From contig NZ_CP118224.1 in NCBI RefSeq assembly GCF_030849025.1, forward strand, positions 1,906,001 to 1,970,000: DNA of 64,000 nucleotides, in the 5' to 3' direction. The first letter of the stretch is position 1, and each line of letters starts with the position of its first letter. Positions 25,831-35,134 of this stretch are shown here, piece after piece. The position numbers were made by a program, and so were the translations under genes. The notes below the pieces were generated by a model. The model saw nothing but the letters and a program-made list of their open reading frames with translations, was not told where the DNA came from and did no database searches. The stretch is from Oceanimonas pelagia (GTDB lineage Bacteria; Pseudomonadota; Gammaproteobacteria; Enterobacterales; Aeromonadaceae).

Positions 25831-27276
25831 TCAGCCGTACAGGTTAAAGCTCTCGGCATTCAGCCACAGGTGCACCAGTATGCTGGCCACATAGCCAAGG
25901 GCAATCACCGGTGCCCATTTCAGGTGGCCGGCAAAGGTATACATGCCCCGCGCCTGCCCCATCAGCGCCACCCCGGCGGCGGAGCCGATGGACAGCAGGC
26001 TGCCGCCCACGCCGGCGGTCAGGGTGATCAGCAACCAGTTGCCGTGCGACATTTCCGGCTGCATGGTCAGCACCGCAAACATCACCGGAATGTTGTCCAC
26101 AATGGCCGACAGCACCCCCAGGGTAATGTTGGCGTAAACCGCATCCCAGCTGCTGTAGAGCAGATCCGACACCAGCGCCAGATAGCCCATGTAGCCCAGG
26201 CCGCCCACGCACATCACCACCCCGTAGAAGAACAGCAGGGTATCCCACTCGGCCCGCGCCACCCGGCTGAACACGTCAAAGGGCACCACGCTGCCCAGCC
26301 GCTTGAGGGCCTCATCGTCACCGCGCTTGCGCGCCAGCGCCCGCTTGCGGGCCAGCGATCCGGGCAAGGTCTGGCGCAGGTAGTAGCCAAAAAACTGCAG
26401 GTAACCCAGCCCGGTCATCATGCCCAGCACCGGCGGCAGGTGCAGCAGGCTGTGGCAGGCCACCGCCGAGGCGATGGTCAGCAAAAACAGCAGCACAATG
26501 CGAATGGCGCCGCGTTTGAGCTCCACCTCTTCGTACTGAGCTTCCGGCTTGCGGTTCTCGATAAAGAAGTTCATCGCCAGCGCCGGCACCAGGTAATTGA
26601 CCATGGCCGGAATAAACAGAATAAAGAATTCGTTGAACTTGACGATGCCCGCCTGCCACACCATCAGGGTGGTAATATCGCCAAAGGGGCTGAAGGCACC
26701 GCCGGCGTTGGCGGCAATCACGATATTCACGCAACAGAGGTTGATAAAACGCTTGTCGCCTTCCGCCACCTTGGTGACCACGGCGCACATCAGCAGGGCG
26801 GTGGTCAGGTTGTCGGCAATGGGCGAAATGAAAAAGGCGAGAAAGCCGGTGAGCCAGAACAGCGACTTGTAGCTGAATCCTCGGCGAATCATCCAGGCGC
26901 GCAGGGCGTCAAACAGCCGCCGCTCTTCCATGGCGTTGATGTAGGTCATGGCCACCAGCAGGAACAGCAGCAATTCTGCATATTCAAGCAAATTATGGCG
27001 GAATGCCTCTTCGGTGACGCCGGGAATGCCGTTATTCATATAGGTCCAGCCGATGGCGGTCCAGATAATACCGGCGGCGATCAGCACGGGTTTGGACTTG
27101 CGCAGGTGCAGGTATTCCTCACCCATCACCAGCAGGTAGGCCACCACAAAAATGGCCACCGCAAACACCCCGACCCCGGTGCTGGTGAGATCCAGTTGTC
27201 CGGTGGCGGCAGCCAGGGCCGGCGTGCTCGACAGCGCCGCCACCCCTCCCAGGAACAGGCACAATTTCCTTGTCAT
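25831..27276 (-). CDS. nhaD: Sodium/proton antiporter NhaD
   Basis: 481 residues, about 13 predicted membrane helices, within the ArsB/NhaD superfamily. NhaD-type wording includes SPIADNLTTALLMCAVV, NIVIAANAGGAFSPFGDITT and SAIVDNIPVMFAVLTM. Exports Na+ (or Li+) in exchange for protons, useful in saline habitats. Start ATG 27274-27276; the N-terminus looks like a signal anchor (LCLFLGGVAALSSTPALAA). Divergent from argA. A perfect 11-bp hairpin lies in its leader. Confidence 0.92.
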   Translation of the reverse strand: MTRKLCLFLGGVAALSSTPALAAATGQLDLTSTGVGVFAVAIFVVAYLLVMGEEYLHLRKSKPVLIAAGIIWTAIGWTYMNNGIPGVTEEAFRHNLLEYAELLLFLLVAMTYINAMEERRLFDALRAWMIRRGFSYKSLFWLTGFLAFFISPIADNLTTALLMCAVVTKVAEGDKRFINLCCVNIVIAANAGGAFSPFGDITTLMVWQAGIVKFNEFFILFIPAMVNYLVPALAMNFFIENRKPEAQYEEVELKRGAIRIVLLFLLTIASAVACHSLLHLPPVLGMMTGLGYLQFFGYYLRQTLPGSLARKRALARKRGDDEALKRLGSVVPFDVFSRVARAEWDTLLFFYGVVMCVGGLGYMGYLALVSDLLYSSWDAVYANITLGVLSAIVDNIPVMFAVLTMQPEMSHGNWLLITLTAGVGGSLLSIGSAAGVALMGQARGMYTFAGHLKWAPVIALGYVASILVHLWLNAESFNLYG

Positions 27277-27312
27277 TGTTATTCTCGCTTTTTTGTTTTG
27301 GCTATAGTTACC

Positions 27313-27338
27313 GGCTTTGCCCGCGCACGGGCAAAGCC
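27313..27338. other. Strong hairpin in the nhaD leader
   Basis: GGCTTTGCCCG (27313-27323) pairs perfectly with CGGGCAAAGCC (27328-27338), loop CGCA. It lies 37 bases before the nhaD start on the minus strand. No T-run follows on the minus strand, so it is not a standard terminator. It could be an mRNA leader structure or a protein site; nothing else supports either. Confidence 0.7.
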
Positions 27339-27447
27339 CTGAAAAAGGCTATCATAAAGCCGGGGGCGGACGCAGGCCGGTTTCCCGACGGGGCTCTCAG
27401 TTTTGACAAATGCCCGGCCCGGACTTCCCGCCATGCCGACACAAGAA

Positions 27448-27486
27448 AGTAAATATTTAATCTTGTTTTTTGCATTAATTTTCACG
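27448..27486 (+). promoter_or_regulatory. Tandem ARG boxes (ArgR operator) upstream of argA
   Basis: Two 18-bp boxes, AGTAAATATTTAATCTTG (27448-27465) and TTTGCATTAATTTTCACG (27469-27486), separated by exactly 3 bp as in enterobacterial ArgR operators. Against the core TGAATwwwwATTCA they score about 11 and 12 of 14. They end 40 bases before the argA start. Confidence 0.75.
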
Positions 27487-27526
27487 ATGATACCCTCGTG
27501 TTTCCCAGGCTACCAAGGACAAGTCC

Positions 27527-28855
27527 GTGCGCGAAAATGATGCCGCCCTGGTCAAGGCGTTTCGTCAATCCAGCCCCTATGTGAACCTGCATCGTGGCTC
27601 CACCTTTGTCATCATGCTGGGTGGCGAAGCCATCGATCAGGAAAACTTTCCCAACATCATCAGCGACATCGCGCTGCTCACCAGCCTCGGCATTCGGCTG
27701 GTGATCGTGTTCGGCGCCCGCCCCCAGATCGACCGGGGCCTGGCCGAGGCCGGCCTGACCGGCGTGTTCCACAAGCACACCCGGGTCACCGACGAGCCCA
27801 GCTTTCGCGTGATCAAGGACGTGTGCGGCGGCCTGCAGATGGACATTACCGCCCGGCTGTCGATGGGGCTTATCAATACCCCCATGCAGAACGCCCGCAT
27901 CAACGTGGTCACCGGCAACTTTGTCATTGCCCAGCCGCTGGGGGTGGACGACGGCGTCGACTACATGCATTCGGGCCGGGTGCGCCGCATTCATACCGAT
28001 ACCATTCATCACCAGCTCGCCAACGGCGCCACCGTGCTGATCTCCCCCATCGGCTTTTCCGTAACCGGTGAAAGCTTCAACCTGTCGTCGGAAGAGCTGG
28101 CCCGCCGGCTGGCCATTGAGCTCAAGGCCGACAAGCTGATCGGCTTTTGTTCCCAGCGCGGCGTACTCAACGAAGACGGCGTGGCCATTGCCGAGCTGTT
28201 TCCCGAACAGGCGGAAGAGCACCTGCAAAAACTGCTGGAGGAAGGGGAAAGCCTGTCGGGCACCGCCCGCTACCTGCGCGCGGCCATTTCCAGCTGCCGG
28301 GGCGGCGTGCCCCGCAGCCACCTGGTGAGCTACAAGGAAGACGGCGCCCTTATTCAGGAGCTGTTCACCCGCGACGGCCTGGGCACCCAGATTGTCAGCC
28401 TGAGCGCCGAGCAGGCCCGCCAGGCCCGCATCGACGACATTGGCGGCATTCTCGACCTGATCCGGCCGCTGGAAGAGGAAGGCATACTGGTGCGCCGCTC
28501 CCGGGAACAGCTGGAGATGGAAATCGACCAGTTCACCATTATCGAAAAGGACGGCGCCATCATCGGCTGCGCCGCCCTCTATCCGTTTCCGGAAGAAGGC
28601 ATGGCGGAAATGGCCTGTGTCGCCATTCACCCCGACTACCGCAAGGGCAGCCGCGGCGACATGCTGCTGCACAAAATTGAAGAGCAGGCGCGCAAGCGCG
28701 GCATGAGCCGGCTGTTCATTCTCACCACCCGCTCCATTCACTGGTTTCAGGAGCGGGGATTTAAAACCGTGGATGTCAGCGCCCTGCCCATGGGCAAGCA
28801 GAAGCTGTACAATTTTCAGCGCCGCTCCAAAATCATGATTAAAGAGCTCAACTGA
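27527..28855 (+). CDS. argA: N-acetylglutamate synthase
   Basis: 442 residues, co-linear with E. coli ArgA (443). First step of arginine synthesis: acetyl-CoA plus glutamate. N-terminal amino-acid-kinase-like domain (about 1-285, [14 protein letters not shown]), which binds arginine for feedback inhibition; C-terminal GNAT acetyltransferase domain (about 295-435) with [20 protein letters not shown]. Start GTG 27527 preceded by AAGGAC. Preceded by tandem ARG boxes, so also repressed by arginine at transcription. Confidence 0.95.
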   Translation: MRENDAALVKAFRQSSPYVNLHRGSTFVIMLGGEAIDQENFPNIISDIALLTSLGIRLVIVFGARPQIDRGLAEAGLTGVFHKHTRVTDEPSFRVIKDVCGGLQMDITARLSMGLINTPMQNARINVVTGNFVIAQPLGVDDGVDYMHSGRVRRIHTDTIHHQLANGATVLISPIGFSVTGESFNLSSEELARRLAIELKADKLIGFCSQRGVLNEDGVAIAELFPEQAEEHLQKLLEEGESLSGTARYLRAAISSCRGGVPRSHLVSYKEDGALIQELFTRDGLGTQIVSLSAEQARQARIDDIGGILDLIRPLEEEGILVRRSREQLEMEIDQFTIIEKDGAIIGCAALYPFPEEGMAEMACVAIHPDYRKGSRGDMLLHKIEEQARKRGMSRLFILTTRSIHWFQERGFKTVDVSALPMGKQKLYNFQRRSKIMIKELN

Positions 28856-28875
28856 ACGATTTACCCGGCTGGCCA

Positions 28876-28907
28876 TTGACAGCCGCGGCTTAAGTCAGTA
28901 GTTATAG
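28876..28907 (+). promoter_or_regulatory. Likely lysC promoter
   Basis: TTGACA at 28876-28881 is a perfect -35 element. The -10 is weak: TAGTTA (28899-28904) at 17 bases, or the overlapping TTATAG. It lies just upstream of the lysine riboswitch. Confidence 0.55.
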
Positions 28908-28911
28908 GGCC

Positions 28912-29110
28912 GCTTCGGCAAAGAATGCCGAAGCAACAAGAAGAGGCGCGTTGTTCAGGCAGCCGGCAGAAGGAGCAGCCACTCCGAAGATCGCCGGTCA
29001 GGGGAGCAATGCCGAGACGGCGAACGGTGGCATAACGGTCGTTGTCGGCTGCGAAGGCTGAATCCTTCGGGCTGTCACCTGTTGGGTGGAGTGCTTCCTG
29101 ATGACCTTTC
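28912..29110 (+). ncRNA. Lysine riboswitch (L box)
   Basis: Fills most of the 316-base gap between argA and lysC. A 9-bp hairpin GCTTCGGCA/TGCCGAAGC (28912-28934) is followed by AGAAGAGGCGCGTTG, GGAGCAGCCACTCC, GGGGAGCAATGCCGAGACGG, GGCTGAATCCTTCGGGCTGT and GGGTGGAGTGCTTCCTGATGA, the conserved blocks of the E. coli lysC leader in the same order. Lysine binding should lower lysC expression. I see no clear terminator between the aptamer and lysC, so control may act on translation start. Confidence 0.95.
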
Positions 29111-29171
29111 CATGTCTTCGCAGTCGTTCCCCCCGTAGTTTGAACTTACCCAGTAAAGCAAGGAGCTTGCC

Positions 29172-30509
29172 TTGAACCAACCCGTTGTAGCCAAATTCGG
29201 TGGAACCAGTGTTGCCGACGCCGATGCCATGGGCCGTTGCGCCGCCATTCTTGAACAAAATGCCGGCACCCGGCTGGCGGTGCTGAGCGCAAGTTCCGGC
29301 GTGACCAACCTGCTGGTGGCGCTGGCCTCGGGCGCTCAGGGGCCGGCAGAGCGGGAACAACTGCTGCGGCAGCTCGCCGCGATTCAGCACGCCATTCTCG
29401 ACCGGCTGGAACGCCCGGAGATGCTCACCCGGCACATCGAAGACATTCTCACCCACATCAAGGAGCTGGCCGACAGCGCTGCCATCAGCCCGACCCGGGC
29501 CCTTGCCGATGAAATTGTGGCCCAGGGCGAGCTGATGTCGACCCGGCTGTTTGTGGAGCTGCTGCGCCGCCGCGGCACCGACGCGGTGTGGTTTGACGTG
29601 CGCAAGGTGATGCGCACCGACGATCGCTTTGGCCGCGCCACGCCGGATCTGGCCAGCCTGAAGGCGGAAGTGGAAAAGGAACTCAAGCCCCTGTGCGACA
29701 GACAGCTGGTGGTGACTCAAGGGTTTATCGGTGCAGCTCCCGACGGCCGCACCACCACCCTGGGCCGGGGTGGCAGTGACTATTCCGCCGCCCTGCTGGG
29801 GGAAGCACTGAACGCCGCCGCCGTGGAAATCTGGACCGACGTGCCCGGCATTTACACCACGGATCCGCGGCTGGTGAGCGAGGCCCGCGCCATTCCCGAA
29901 ATCAGCTTCAGCGAAGCCTCGGAAATGGCCACCTTTGGCGCCAAGGTACTGCACCCGGCCACCCTGCAGCCGGCGGTTCGCTGTCAGATCCCGGTGTTCG
30001 TGGGCTCCAGCCGGGCGCCGGAAGAGGGTGGCACCTGGATTCGCAACAGCACCCCCAGCCAGCCGCTGTTCCGTGCCCTGGCCCTGCGCCGCAATCAGGT
30101 GCTGCTGACCCTGACCAGCCAGAGCATGTTCCAGGCCCACGGCTTTCTGGCCGAGGTGTTCGGCATTCTGGCCAGGCACAAGATTTCGGTGGATCTCATC
30201 ACTACCTCGGAGATCAGCGTGTCCCTGACCCTGGATGCCGGCGCCGAGCTGCTGACCGAAGAGGTCAAGAACGAGCTGGCCAGGCACTGCCACCTGAAAG
30301 TGGAAGAGGGTCTGGCGCTGGTGGCACTGATTGGCAACCGCATGAGCGAGGCCGGCGGCACCGCCAGCCGGGTGTTCCAGGCGGTGCATGACGTCAATAT
30401 TCGCATGATCTGCTATGGCGCCAGCCCGCACAATTTCTGCTTCCTGGTGGATGAAGACAACGCCAACCGGGTGATTGCCGATCTGCACAGGGAGCTGCTG
30501 CCGGCCTAA
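29172..30509 (+). CDS. lysC: Lysine-sensitive aspartate kinase III
   Basis: 445 residues, close to E. coli LysC (449). Phosphorylates aspartate, the entry to lysine, threonine and methionine synthesis. Kinase signature KFGGTSVADADAM at residues 7-19, GRGGSDYSAALL in the catalytic core, two C-terminal ACT domains (about 310-445, ISVDLITTSEISVSLTLD) for lysine feedback. Not fused to homoserine dehydrogenase. Start TTG 29172 with AGGAG six bases upstream. The L box upstream confirms the lysine-regulated isozyme. Confidence 0.96.
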   Translation: MNQPVVAKFGGTSVADADAMGRCAAILEQNAGTRLAVLSASSGVTNLLVALASGAQGPAEREQLLRQLAAIQHAILDRLERPEMLTRHIEDILTHIKELADSAAISPTRALADEIVAQGELMSTRLFVELLRRRGTDAVWFDVRKVMRTDDRFGRATPDLASLKAEVEKELKPLCDRQLVVTQGFIGAAPDGRTTTLGRGGSDYSAALLGEALNAAAVEIWTDVPGIYTTDPRLVSEARAIPEISFSEASEMATFGAKVLHPATLQPAVRCQIPVFVGSSRAPEEGGTWIRNSTPSQPLFRALALRRNQVLLTLTSQSMFQAHGFLAEVFGILARHKISVDLITTSEISVSLTLDAGAELLTEEVKNELARHCHLKVEEGLALVALIGNRMSEAGGTASRVFQAVHDVNIRMICYGASPHNFCFLVDEDNANRVIADLHRELLPA

Positions 30510-30533
30510 GCTTCAAAGCGGCACGCCCAGATA

Positions 30534-30567
30534 AAAAACGGCGCTGTGGCAACACAGCGCCGTTTTT
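30534..30567. terminator. Bidirectional terminator between lysC and the MgtC gene
   Basis: Perfect 15-bp repeat: AAAAACGGCGCTGTG (30534-30548), loop GCAA, CACAGCGCCGTTTTT (30553-30567). It lies between convergent genes and provides T-runs on both strands. Confidence 0.95.
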
Positions 30568-30603
30568 GTTGGCGAGACAACCCTGACGGAATGCCTCAAA
30601 CGG

Positions 30604-31887
30604 TCAGTTCAGTCCCCAGGCGGTGAGCAGCCCCGCCAGCAGTGAAATGCCCATGGCCCAGGCCACACGCCGGCCAAGCAGCCCGTCCCCCAGGCTGACC
30701 GCCATGGCCGCCTTCACCAGGTTATTGACCGAGGCCGCCAGCACTATGCCCAGCACCGCCGTGCCCGGTGCCAGGCCGCCCTGGGACATGCGCGTCAGCG
30801 ACAGGGTAATGGCATCCACATCGGTCACCCCGGAAGCCAGCGCCAGCAACAACACACCGGCATTGCCCAGCGCCTGCCTGAGCCACTCCCCCAACACCAT
30901 GATCAGCAGGATCAGACCGCCGAACAGCAGCGCCGCCTTCAGATCCAGCGGATTCATGTGGAGGCTGGGCTGCTCCACGCTGCCGCCGGCCCGGTGCCGC
31001 TGCCAGATCCAGGCGGCGGGCCCATACAGCAGCAACGTCATCACCAGCACCGGCCACCAGAGTACGGGCAGCAGGGCGGGATTGATCAGCGCGCAATACA
31101 CCAGAATACGCGGAAACATGGTGCCGCAGGCCAGTAATACGCCGGCGGCCAGCAGCGGCGCCAGCCCCGGTGTTTGCCGCGACAACCGGGCATAATGCAA
31201 CGTCAGGGCGGTGGATGAGCTCAAGCCGGCAAACAGGCTGGTAAAGAGAATGCCCTTTTCGGTGCCGCCCACACGAATGGCGAAATACCCCAGAAAGGAA
31301 ATGGAGGCGATCAGCACCACCATCCACCAGATTTCAAAGGGATTCACCACCCCGCCCGGCCCCATTGCCCGGTTGGGCAGCAGCGGCAGCATCACCACCG
31401 TGATCAGCAGCAACTTGAGCCCGGCATCCAGCTCATGCTCCCGCAGCCTGTGCAGCAGGCCGTGAATTTCCCGCTTGTTGTCGAGAATAAAGGCGGTGAT
31501 CACCGCCGCCGTGGCGGCGATGGCCGGGCTGTCGAGCATGGCCAGTGCACCAAAGCAGAAGGTCAGCAACAGGCCGATGCTGCCGGTAATGCTGAAATCG
31601 TTCAGGGTGCGGGCCTGTGCCCGCCAGGCCACCAGGTTGATGGCCACCACCCCCAGCAGGCCCACGGCCAGCAACCAGTGCCCCACGGTCTGCCCGAGCA
31701 GGGCGATCAGACCGCCCAGCAGCCCCACCAGGGCATGGGTGCGAATGCCGGCGATGCGCTGCCCGGCTTCGGCATCGCGCCATTGCCAGCCCCGCTGAAT
31801 GCCAATCAGCGCGCCCAGCAGCAGGGCAATGCCGAGGCGCACCAGGGGCTGGTGCCCGCTCCACAGATCGGCGGCCAGCTCATTCAT
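30604..31887 (-). CDS. MgtC/SapB and DUF4010 domain membrane protein
   Basis: 427 residues, about 12 predicted membrane helices. The N-terminal part (about 10-135) is an MgtC/SapB-type domain (RLGIALLLGALIGIQRGWQW, RTHALVGLLGGLIALLG); the remainder is a DUF4010-type block (VGGTEKGILFTSLFAGLSSS, LALASGVTDVDAITLSL). Function is not established; MgtC domains are linked to Mg2+ limitation and F-ATPase control in pathogens, but this two-domain form differs. Start ATG 31885-31887 with GAGG nine bases upstream. ald ends 17 bases upstream on the same strand, so the two may be cotranscribed. corA is elsewhere in the window. Confidence 0.85.
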   Translation of the reverse strand: MNELAADLWSGHQPLVRLGIALLLGALIGIQRGWQWRDAEAGQRIAGIRTHALVGLLGGLIALLGQTVGHWLLAVGLLGVVAINLVAWRAQARTLNDFSITGSIGLLLTFCFGALAMLDSPAIAATAAVITAFILDNKREIHGLLHRLREHELDAGLKLLLITVVMLPLLPNRAMGPGGVVNPFEIWWMVVLIASISFLGYFAIRVGGTEKGILFTSLFAGLSSSTALTLHYARLSRQTPGLAPLLAAGVLLACGTMFPRILVYCALINPALLPVLWWPVLVMTLLLYGPAAWIWQRHRAGGSVEQPSLHMNPLDLKAALLFGGLILLIMVLGEWLRQALGNAGVLLLALASGVTDVDAITLSLTRMSQGGLAPGTAVLGIVLAASVNNLVKAAMAVSLGDGLLGRRVAWAMGISLLAGLLTAWGLN

Positions 31888-31903
31888 GGCAGCGGCCTCT
31901 TTA

Positions 31904-33028
31904 TCAGTTGGTGCCGGCCAGCACCCGCTCCAGCGGCTCATGCGCCAGGCCATGAGCCTCGGCCACCGCCCGGTACACCACCTTGCCTGCGTGCACGTTC
32001 AGGCCACGGGCCAGGTGCACATCTTCATTCAGCGCCCGGCGCCAGCCCTTGTTGGCCAGATCCAGCACAAACGGCAGAGTGGCGTTGGTCAGTGCCAGGG
32101 TGGCGGTACGCGCCACGGCCCCGGGCATGTTGGCCACACAGTAGTGCACCACCCCCTCCACCTCAAAGGTAGGCTGCTGGTGGGTGGTGGGCGTGCTGGT
32201 TTCAAAGCAGCCGCCCTGATCGATGGCCACATCCACCAGCACGGCCCCTTTCGGCAGCTTGTTCAGCATGTCGCGGGTGATCAGTTTGGGCGCCGAGGCA
32301 CCGGGAATGAGCACGGCGCCAATCACCAGATCGGCGCGCTCCAGCTCGGCCTCAATGGCATCGGCGGTGGAATACTGGGTCTTGATGGCCGGACCATACA
32401 AGGCATCAAGCTGAGTGAGCCTGGGCAAAGACTTGTCGAAGATGGTCACATCTGCCCCCAGTCCCATGGCCATGCGGGCGGCGTTGATGCCGACCACGCC
32501 GCCGCCCAGCACCAGTACCCGGGCCGGAGGCACACCGGGCACGCCGCCCAGCAGTACGCCCCTGCCCCCTTGCGCCTTTTCCAGACAATGAGCGCCGGCC
32601 TGCACCGCCATGCGCCCGGCCACCTCGCTCATGGGCGCCAGCAGCGGCAGGCCGCCGTGAGCATCGGTCACGGTTTCATAGGCAATGGCGGTACAGCCCG
32701 AAGCCAGCAGACCTTTGGTCTGGGCTTCGTCGGGGGCCAGATGCAGGTAGGTAAACAACACCTGCCCGGGCTTGAGCCGGCGGTATTCCTCGGGTTGCGG
32801 CTCCTTGACCTTGACGATCAGCTCGGCCCCGGCAAACAGGGCGGCGGCATCCGCCACCAGCTCGGCCCCGGCGGCGGCGTAGTGATCATCGCCAAACCCC
32901 ACACCCTCGCCGGCGCCGGTTTGCACCCGCACCCGGTGCCCGGCCCGGATCAGTTCGCGCACACCGGCGGGGGTCATGCCCACCCGGTATTCGTTGTTCT
33001 TGATTTCCCTGGGTACTGCGATATCCAT
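31904..33028 (-). CDS. ald: Alanine dehydrogenase
   Basis: 374 residues. NAD-dependent interconversion of alanine and pyruvate plus ammonia. N-terminal catalytic domain ([35 protein letters not shown]) and Rossmann domain with [17 protein letters not shown]; typical AlaDH wording [18 protein letters not shown]. Start ATG 33026-33028 uses GGGG seven bases upstream; a TTG two codons earlier is possible. Divergent from a PuuR-type regulator at 33188, which may control it. Alanine is the co-product of putrescine-pyruvate aminotransferase encoded nearby, so this enzyme could recycle it to pyruvate (inference). Confidence 0.95.
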   Translation of the reverse strand: MDIAVPREIKNNEYRVGMTPAGVRELIRAGHRVRVQTGAGEGVGFGDDHYAAAGAELVADAAALFAGAELIVKVKEPQPEEYRRLKPGQVLFTYLHLAPDEAQTKGLLASGCTAIAYETVTDAHGGLPLLAPMSEVAGRMAVQAGAHCLEKAQGGRGVLLGGVPGVPPARVLVLGGGVVGINAARMAMGLGADVTIFDKSLPRLTQLDALYGPAIKTQYSTADAIEAELERADLVIGAVLIPGASAPKLITRDMLNKLPKGAVLVDVAIDQGGCFETSTPTTHQQPTFEVEGVVHYCVANMPGAVARTATLALTNATLPFVLDLANKGWRRALNEDVHLARGLNVHAGKVVYRAVAEAHGLAHEPLERVLAGTN

Positions 33029-33107
33029 GTTCAACCCCTGTGTGCCCTGGTGTTTTGGAGTAGAATGCTGCCCATTACACCGTTGCTGATATGATGAAGT
33101 GTCATTT

Positions 33108-33122
33108 CTTCTGTTATAGAAG
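33108..33122. promoter_or_regulatory. Inverted repeat in the ald / regulator divergent region
   Basis: CTTCT (33108-33112) and AGAAG (33118-33122) separated by five bases, within the 159-base gap between divergent ald and the HTH-cupin gene. Possible operator for that regulator; a single short site, so the call is weak. Confidence 0.35.
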
Positions 33123-33187
33123 CTGGAACGACATTCTGCTTGCGCGCCAATAAAGATTCAATTGTAACCATGGAGAAGACCGCCGTT

Positions 33188-33736
33188 ATGGATATAGGCC
33201 ACCGCCTCAAAACCATTCGTCTGCAGGCCAAACTGTCCCAGCGAGAGCTGGCCAAACGTTCCGGCGTCACCAACGGCTTTATTTCCCAGGTTGAAAAGAA
33301 CCAGGTCAGTCCGTCCATCGGCTCGCTGAAAAAACTGCTCGACGGCTTTCCCATGACCCTGGCGGAATTTTTTGCCGAAGAAGAAGGCGCCGGTGCCGGT
33401 AAGCCGGTGGTGTACCGGGCCGAGGACCAGCCCGAGCGGGGCACGGGTAATATCAGCTACCGCCTGATTGGCAGTCGCTTTCCCGATCGCCATATCACCC
33501 TGCTGCGGGAAACCATGCCCCCCGGCGCCGACACCGGGCCGGAGATGCTCAGCCACCCGGGCCAGGAGTGCGGCGTGGTGATAGACGGCAAGCTGCTGCT
33601 GCATGTGGGCGAGCGCCGCTTTGAACTGGGCCCGGGCGACGGCTACTACTTTGACAGTACCGAGCCCCACCGCTTTGTGAACATTGGTGACGACGAGCTG
33701 CATATCGTTTCCGCCAGCCAGCCCAAGGCACTTTAA
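33188..33736 (+). CDS. HTH-cupin (PuuR-type) transcriptional regulator 1
   Basis: 182 residues. XRE-type helix-turn-helix at about 6-62 (LSQRELAKRSGVTNGFISQV) and a C-terminal cupin (about 110-178, MLSHPGQECGVVIDGKLLLH, GPGDGYYFDSTEPHRF). This is the PuuR architecture, where the cupin senses putrescine. Start ATG 33188 is preceded by GGAGAAG; an upstream ATG (33170) lacks a ribosome site. Divergent from ald; its TAA overlaps by three bases the TAA of a second, related regulator on the other strand. Which of the two is the true PuuR equivalent cannot be told from sequence. Confidence 0.88.
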   Translation: MDIGHRLKTIRLQAKLSQRELAKRSGVTNGFISQVEKNQVSPSIGSLKKLLDGFPMTLAEFFAEEEGAGAGKPVVYRAEDQPERGTGNISYRLIGSRFPDRHITLLRETMPPGADTGPEMLSHPGQECGVVIDGKLLLHVGERRFELGPGDGYYFDSTEPHRFVNIGDDELHIVSASQPKAL

Positions 33737-34275
33737 AACGTGGGCGGCGTGGCTGCCGACACCAGCTCGCATACCTCGGTGCCCCGGTTGCGAAAGCGAT
33801 GGGGCTGGCAAGTGTCGAAATAATAGCCGTCGCCGGCCTTCAGCACCCGGCACTCTTCCCCCACGGTAATTTCGATTTCACCGCTCAGCACCAGGCCGGC
33901 TTCTTCCGCCTCATTGCTGAGCATCTCCGGGCCGGTGTCGGCGCCGGGCGGATAGCATTCCCGTAGCAGCGCCAGCTTGCGCTCGCCGGTCAGCGGCCCC
34001 ACCAGCCACATGGTGACGCCGTTGCTGCCAAATTCCACCAGCTCGCCGGCACGAAAAAACACCTGCCGGCCAGCGCGCCGCTCCAGGCTGAAAAACGCCC
34101 CCATGGAAATGGGAAAGCCGTCCAGCACCCGCTTGAGGGTGGCCACCGACGGATTGACCGCCGCCTGCTCTATTTGCGAGATCAGGCTGTTGCTCACCCC
34201 GGCCCGCCGGGCCAGCTCCCGCTGGGTCAGGCCATGCTGATCACGCAGCCATTTCAGGCGTTCAGGCAAGTCCAT
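33733..34275 (-). CDS. HTH-cupin (PuuR-type) transcriptional regulator 2
   Basis: 180 residues, same architecture as the neighbour at 33188: HTH about 8-62 (LTQRELARRAGVSNSLISQI) and cupin (MLSNEAEEAGLVLSGEIEIT, KAGDGYYFDTCQPHRF). The shared PPGADTGPEMLS motif shows the two are paralogues. It starts ten bases after potI on the same strand and is probably the last gene of the polyamine operon, which favours a PuuR-like role here. ATG 34273-34275 has GGAGAG upstream. Confidence 0.88.
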   Translation of the reverse strand: MDLPERLKWLRDQHGLTQRELARRAGVSNSLISQIEQAAVNPSVATLKRVLDGFPISMGAFFSLERRAGRQVFFRAGELVEFGSNGVTMWLVGPLTGERKLALLRECYPPGADTGPEMLSNEAEEAGLVLSGEIEITVGEECRVLKAGDGYYFDTCQPHRFRNRGTEVCELVSAATPPTF

Positions 34276-34285
34276 GGCGCTCTCC

Positions 34286-35131
34286 TCATGCCGCCCGGGC
34301 GGCGGCGACTTCCTGGGCCCGGCGTTTTTCCGCCCGGGCCATCAGCCACCAGCCCACAAAGGTCACCAGCGATACGATCAGGATAATGATGGTGGCCAGG
34401 GCGTTGATCTTGGGGCTTACTCCCAGGCGCACGCTGGAAAACACCACCATGGGCAGGGTGGTGGCGTTGGGCCCGGATACAAAGCTGGCGATCACCAGAT
34501 CGTCCAGCGACAGGGTAAAGGCCAGCAGCCAGCCGGCGACAATGGCCGGGGCGATGATCGGCAGGGTGATCACGAAAAACACCTTGAGCGGCCGCGCCCC
34601 CAGATCCATGGCGGCTTCCTCCAGGGAGCGATCCAGCTCCCTGAGCCTTGAGCTCACCACCACCGCCACATAGGCGGTGCAGAAGGTCACGTGGGCAATC
34701 CAGATGGTGCTCATGCCCCGCTGGGCGGGCCAGCCGATGAGATCGCCCATGGCCACAAACAGCAGCAGCAGCGACAGCCCGGTGATCACCTCGGGCATCA
34801 CCAGGGGCGCGGTGATCATAAAGGCAAAACCGTTCTCGCCGCGAAAGCGGCCGATGCGGGTGAGCACAAAGCCCGCCACCGTGCCCAGCACCACGGCGGT
34901 GCTGGCGGCGAAAAAGGCGATGGTGAGGCTGAGCCCCACCGCCTGCATCATCATGTCGTCGGCCAGCAGCTCGCCATACCACTGGGTGGACCAGCCGGCC
35001 CATACCGTCACCAGCCGGGAGCTGTTGAAGGAGTAGACGATCAGCAGCAGCATGGGCGCATACAGAAAGCCAAAGCCCAGCCACAGGATCAACGGCCGCG
35101 CCCAGGAGCGGCTGACGGGAATGTTGTTCAT
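34286..35131 (-). CDS. potI: Putrescine ABC transporter permease PotI
   Basis: 281 residues, six predicted helices, with the permease EAA loop EEAAMDLGARPLKVFFVITLP that docks on the ATPase. Second permease of the PotFGHI system (PotI/PotC side). potH ends three bases upstream, so the two are translated in close succession. Confidence 0.94.
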   Translation of the reverse strand: MNNIPVSRSWARPLILWLGFGFLYAPMLLLIVYSFNSSRLVTVWAGWSTQWYGELLADDMMMQAVGLSLTIAFFAASTAVVLGTVAGFVLTRIGRFRGENGFAFMITAPLVMPEVITGLSLLLLFVAMGDLIGWPAQRGMSTIWIAHVTFCTAYVAVVVSSRLRELDRSLEEAAMDLGARPLKVFFVITLPIIAPAIVAGWLLAFTLSLDDLVIASFVSGPNATTLPMVVFSSVRLGVSPKINALATIIILIVSLVTFVGWWLMARAEKRRAQEVAAARAA

Positions 35132-35134
35132 GGC

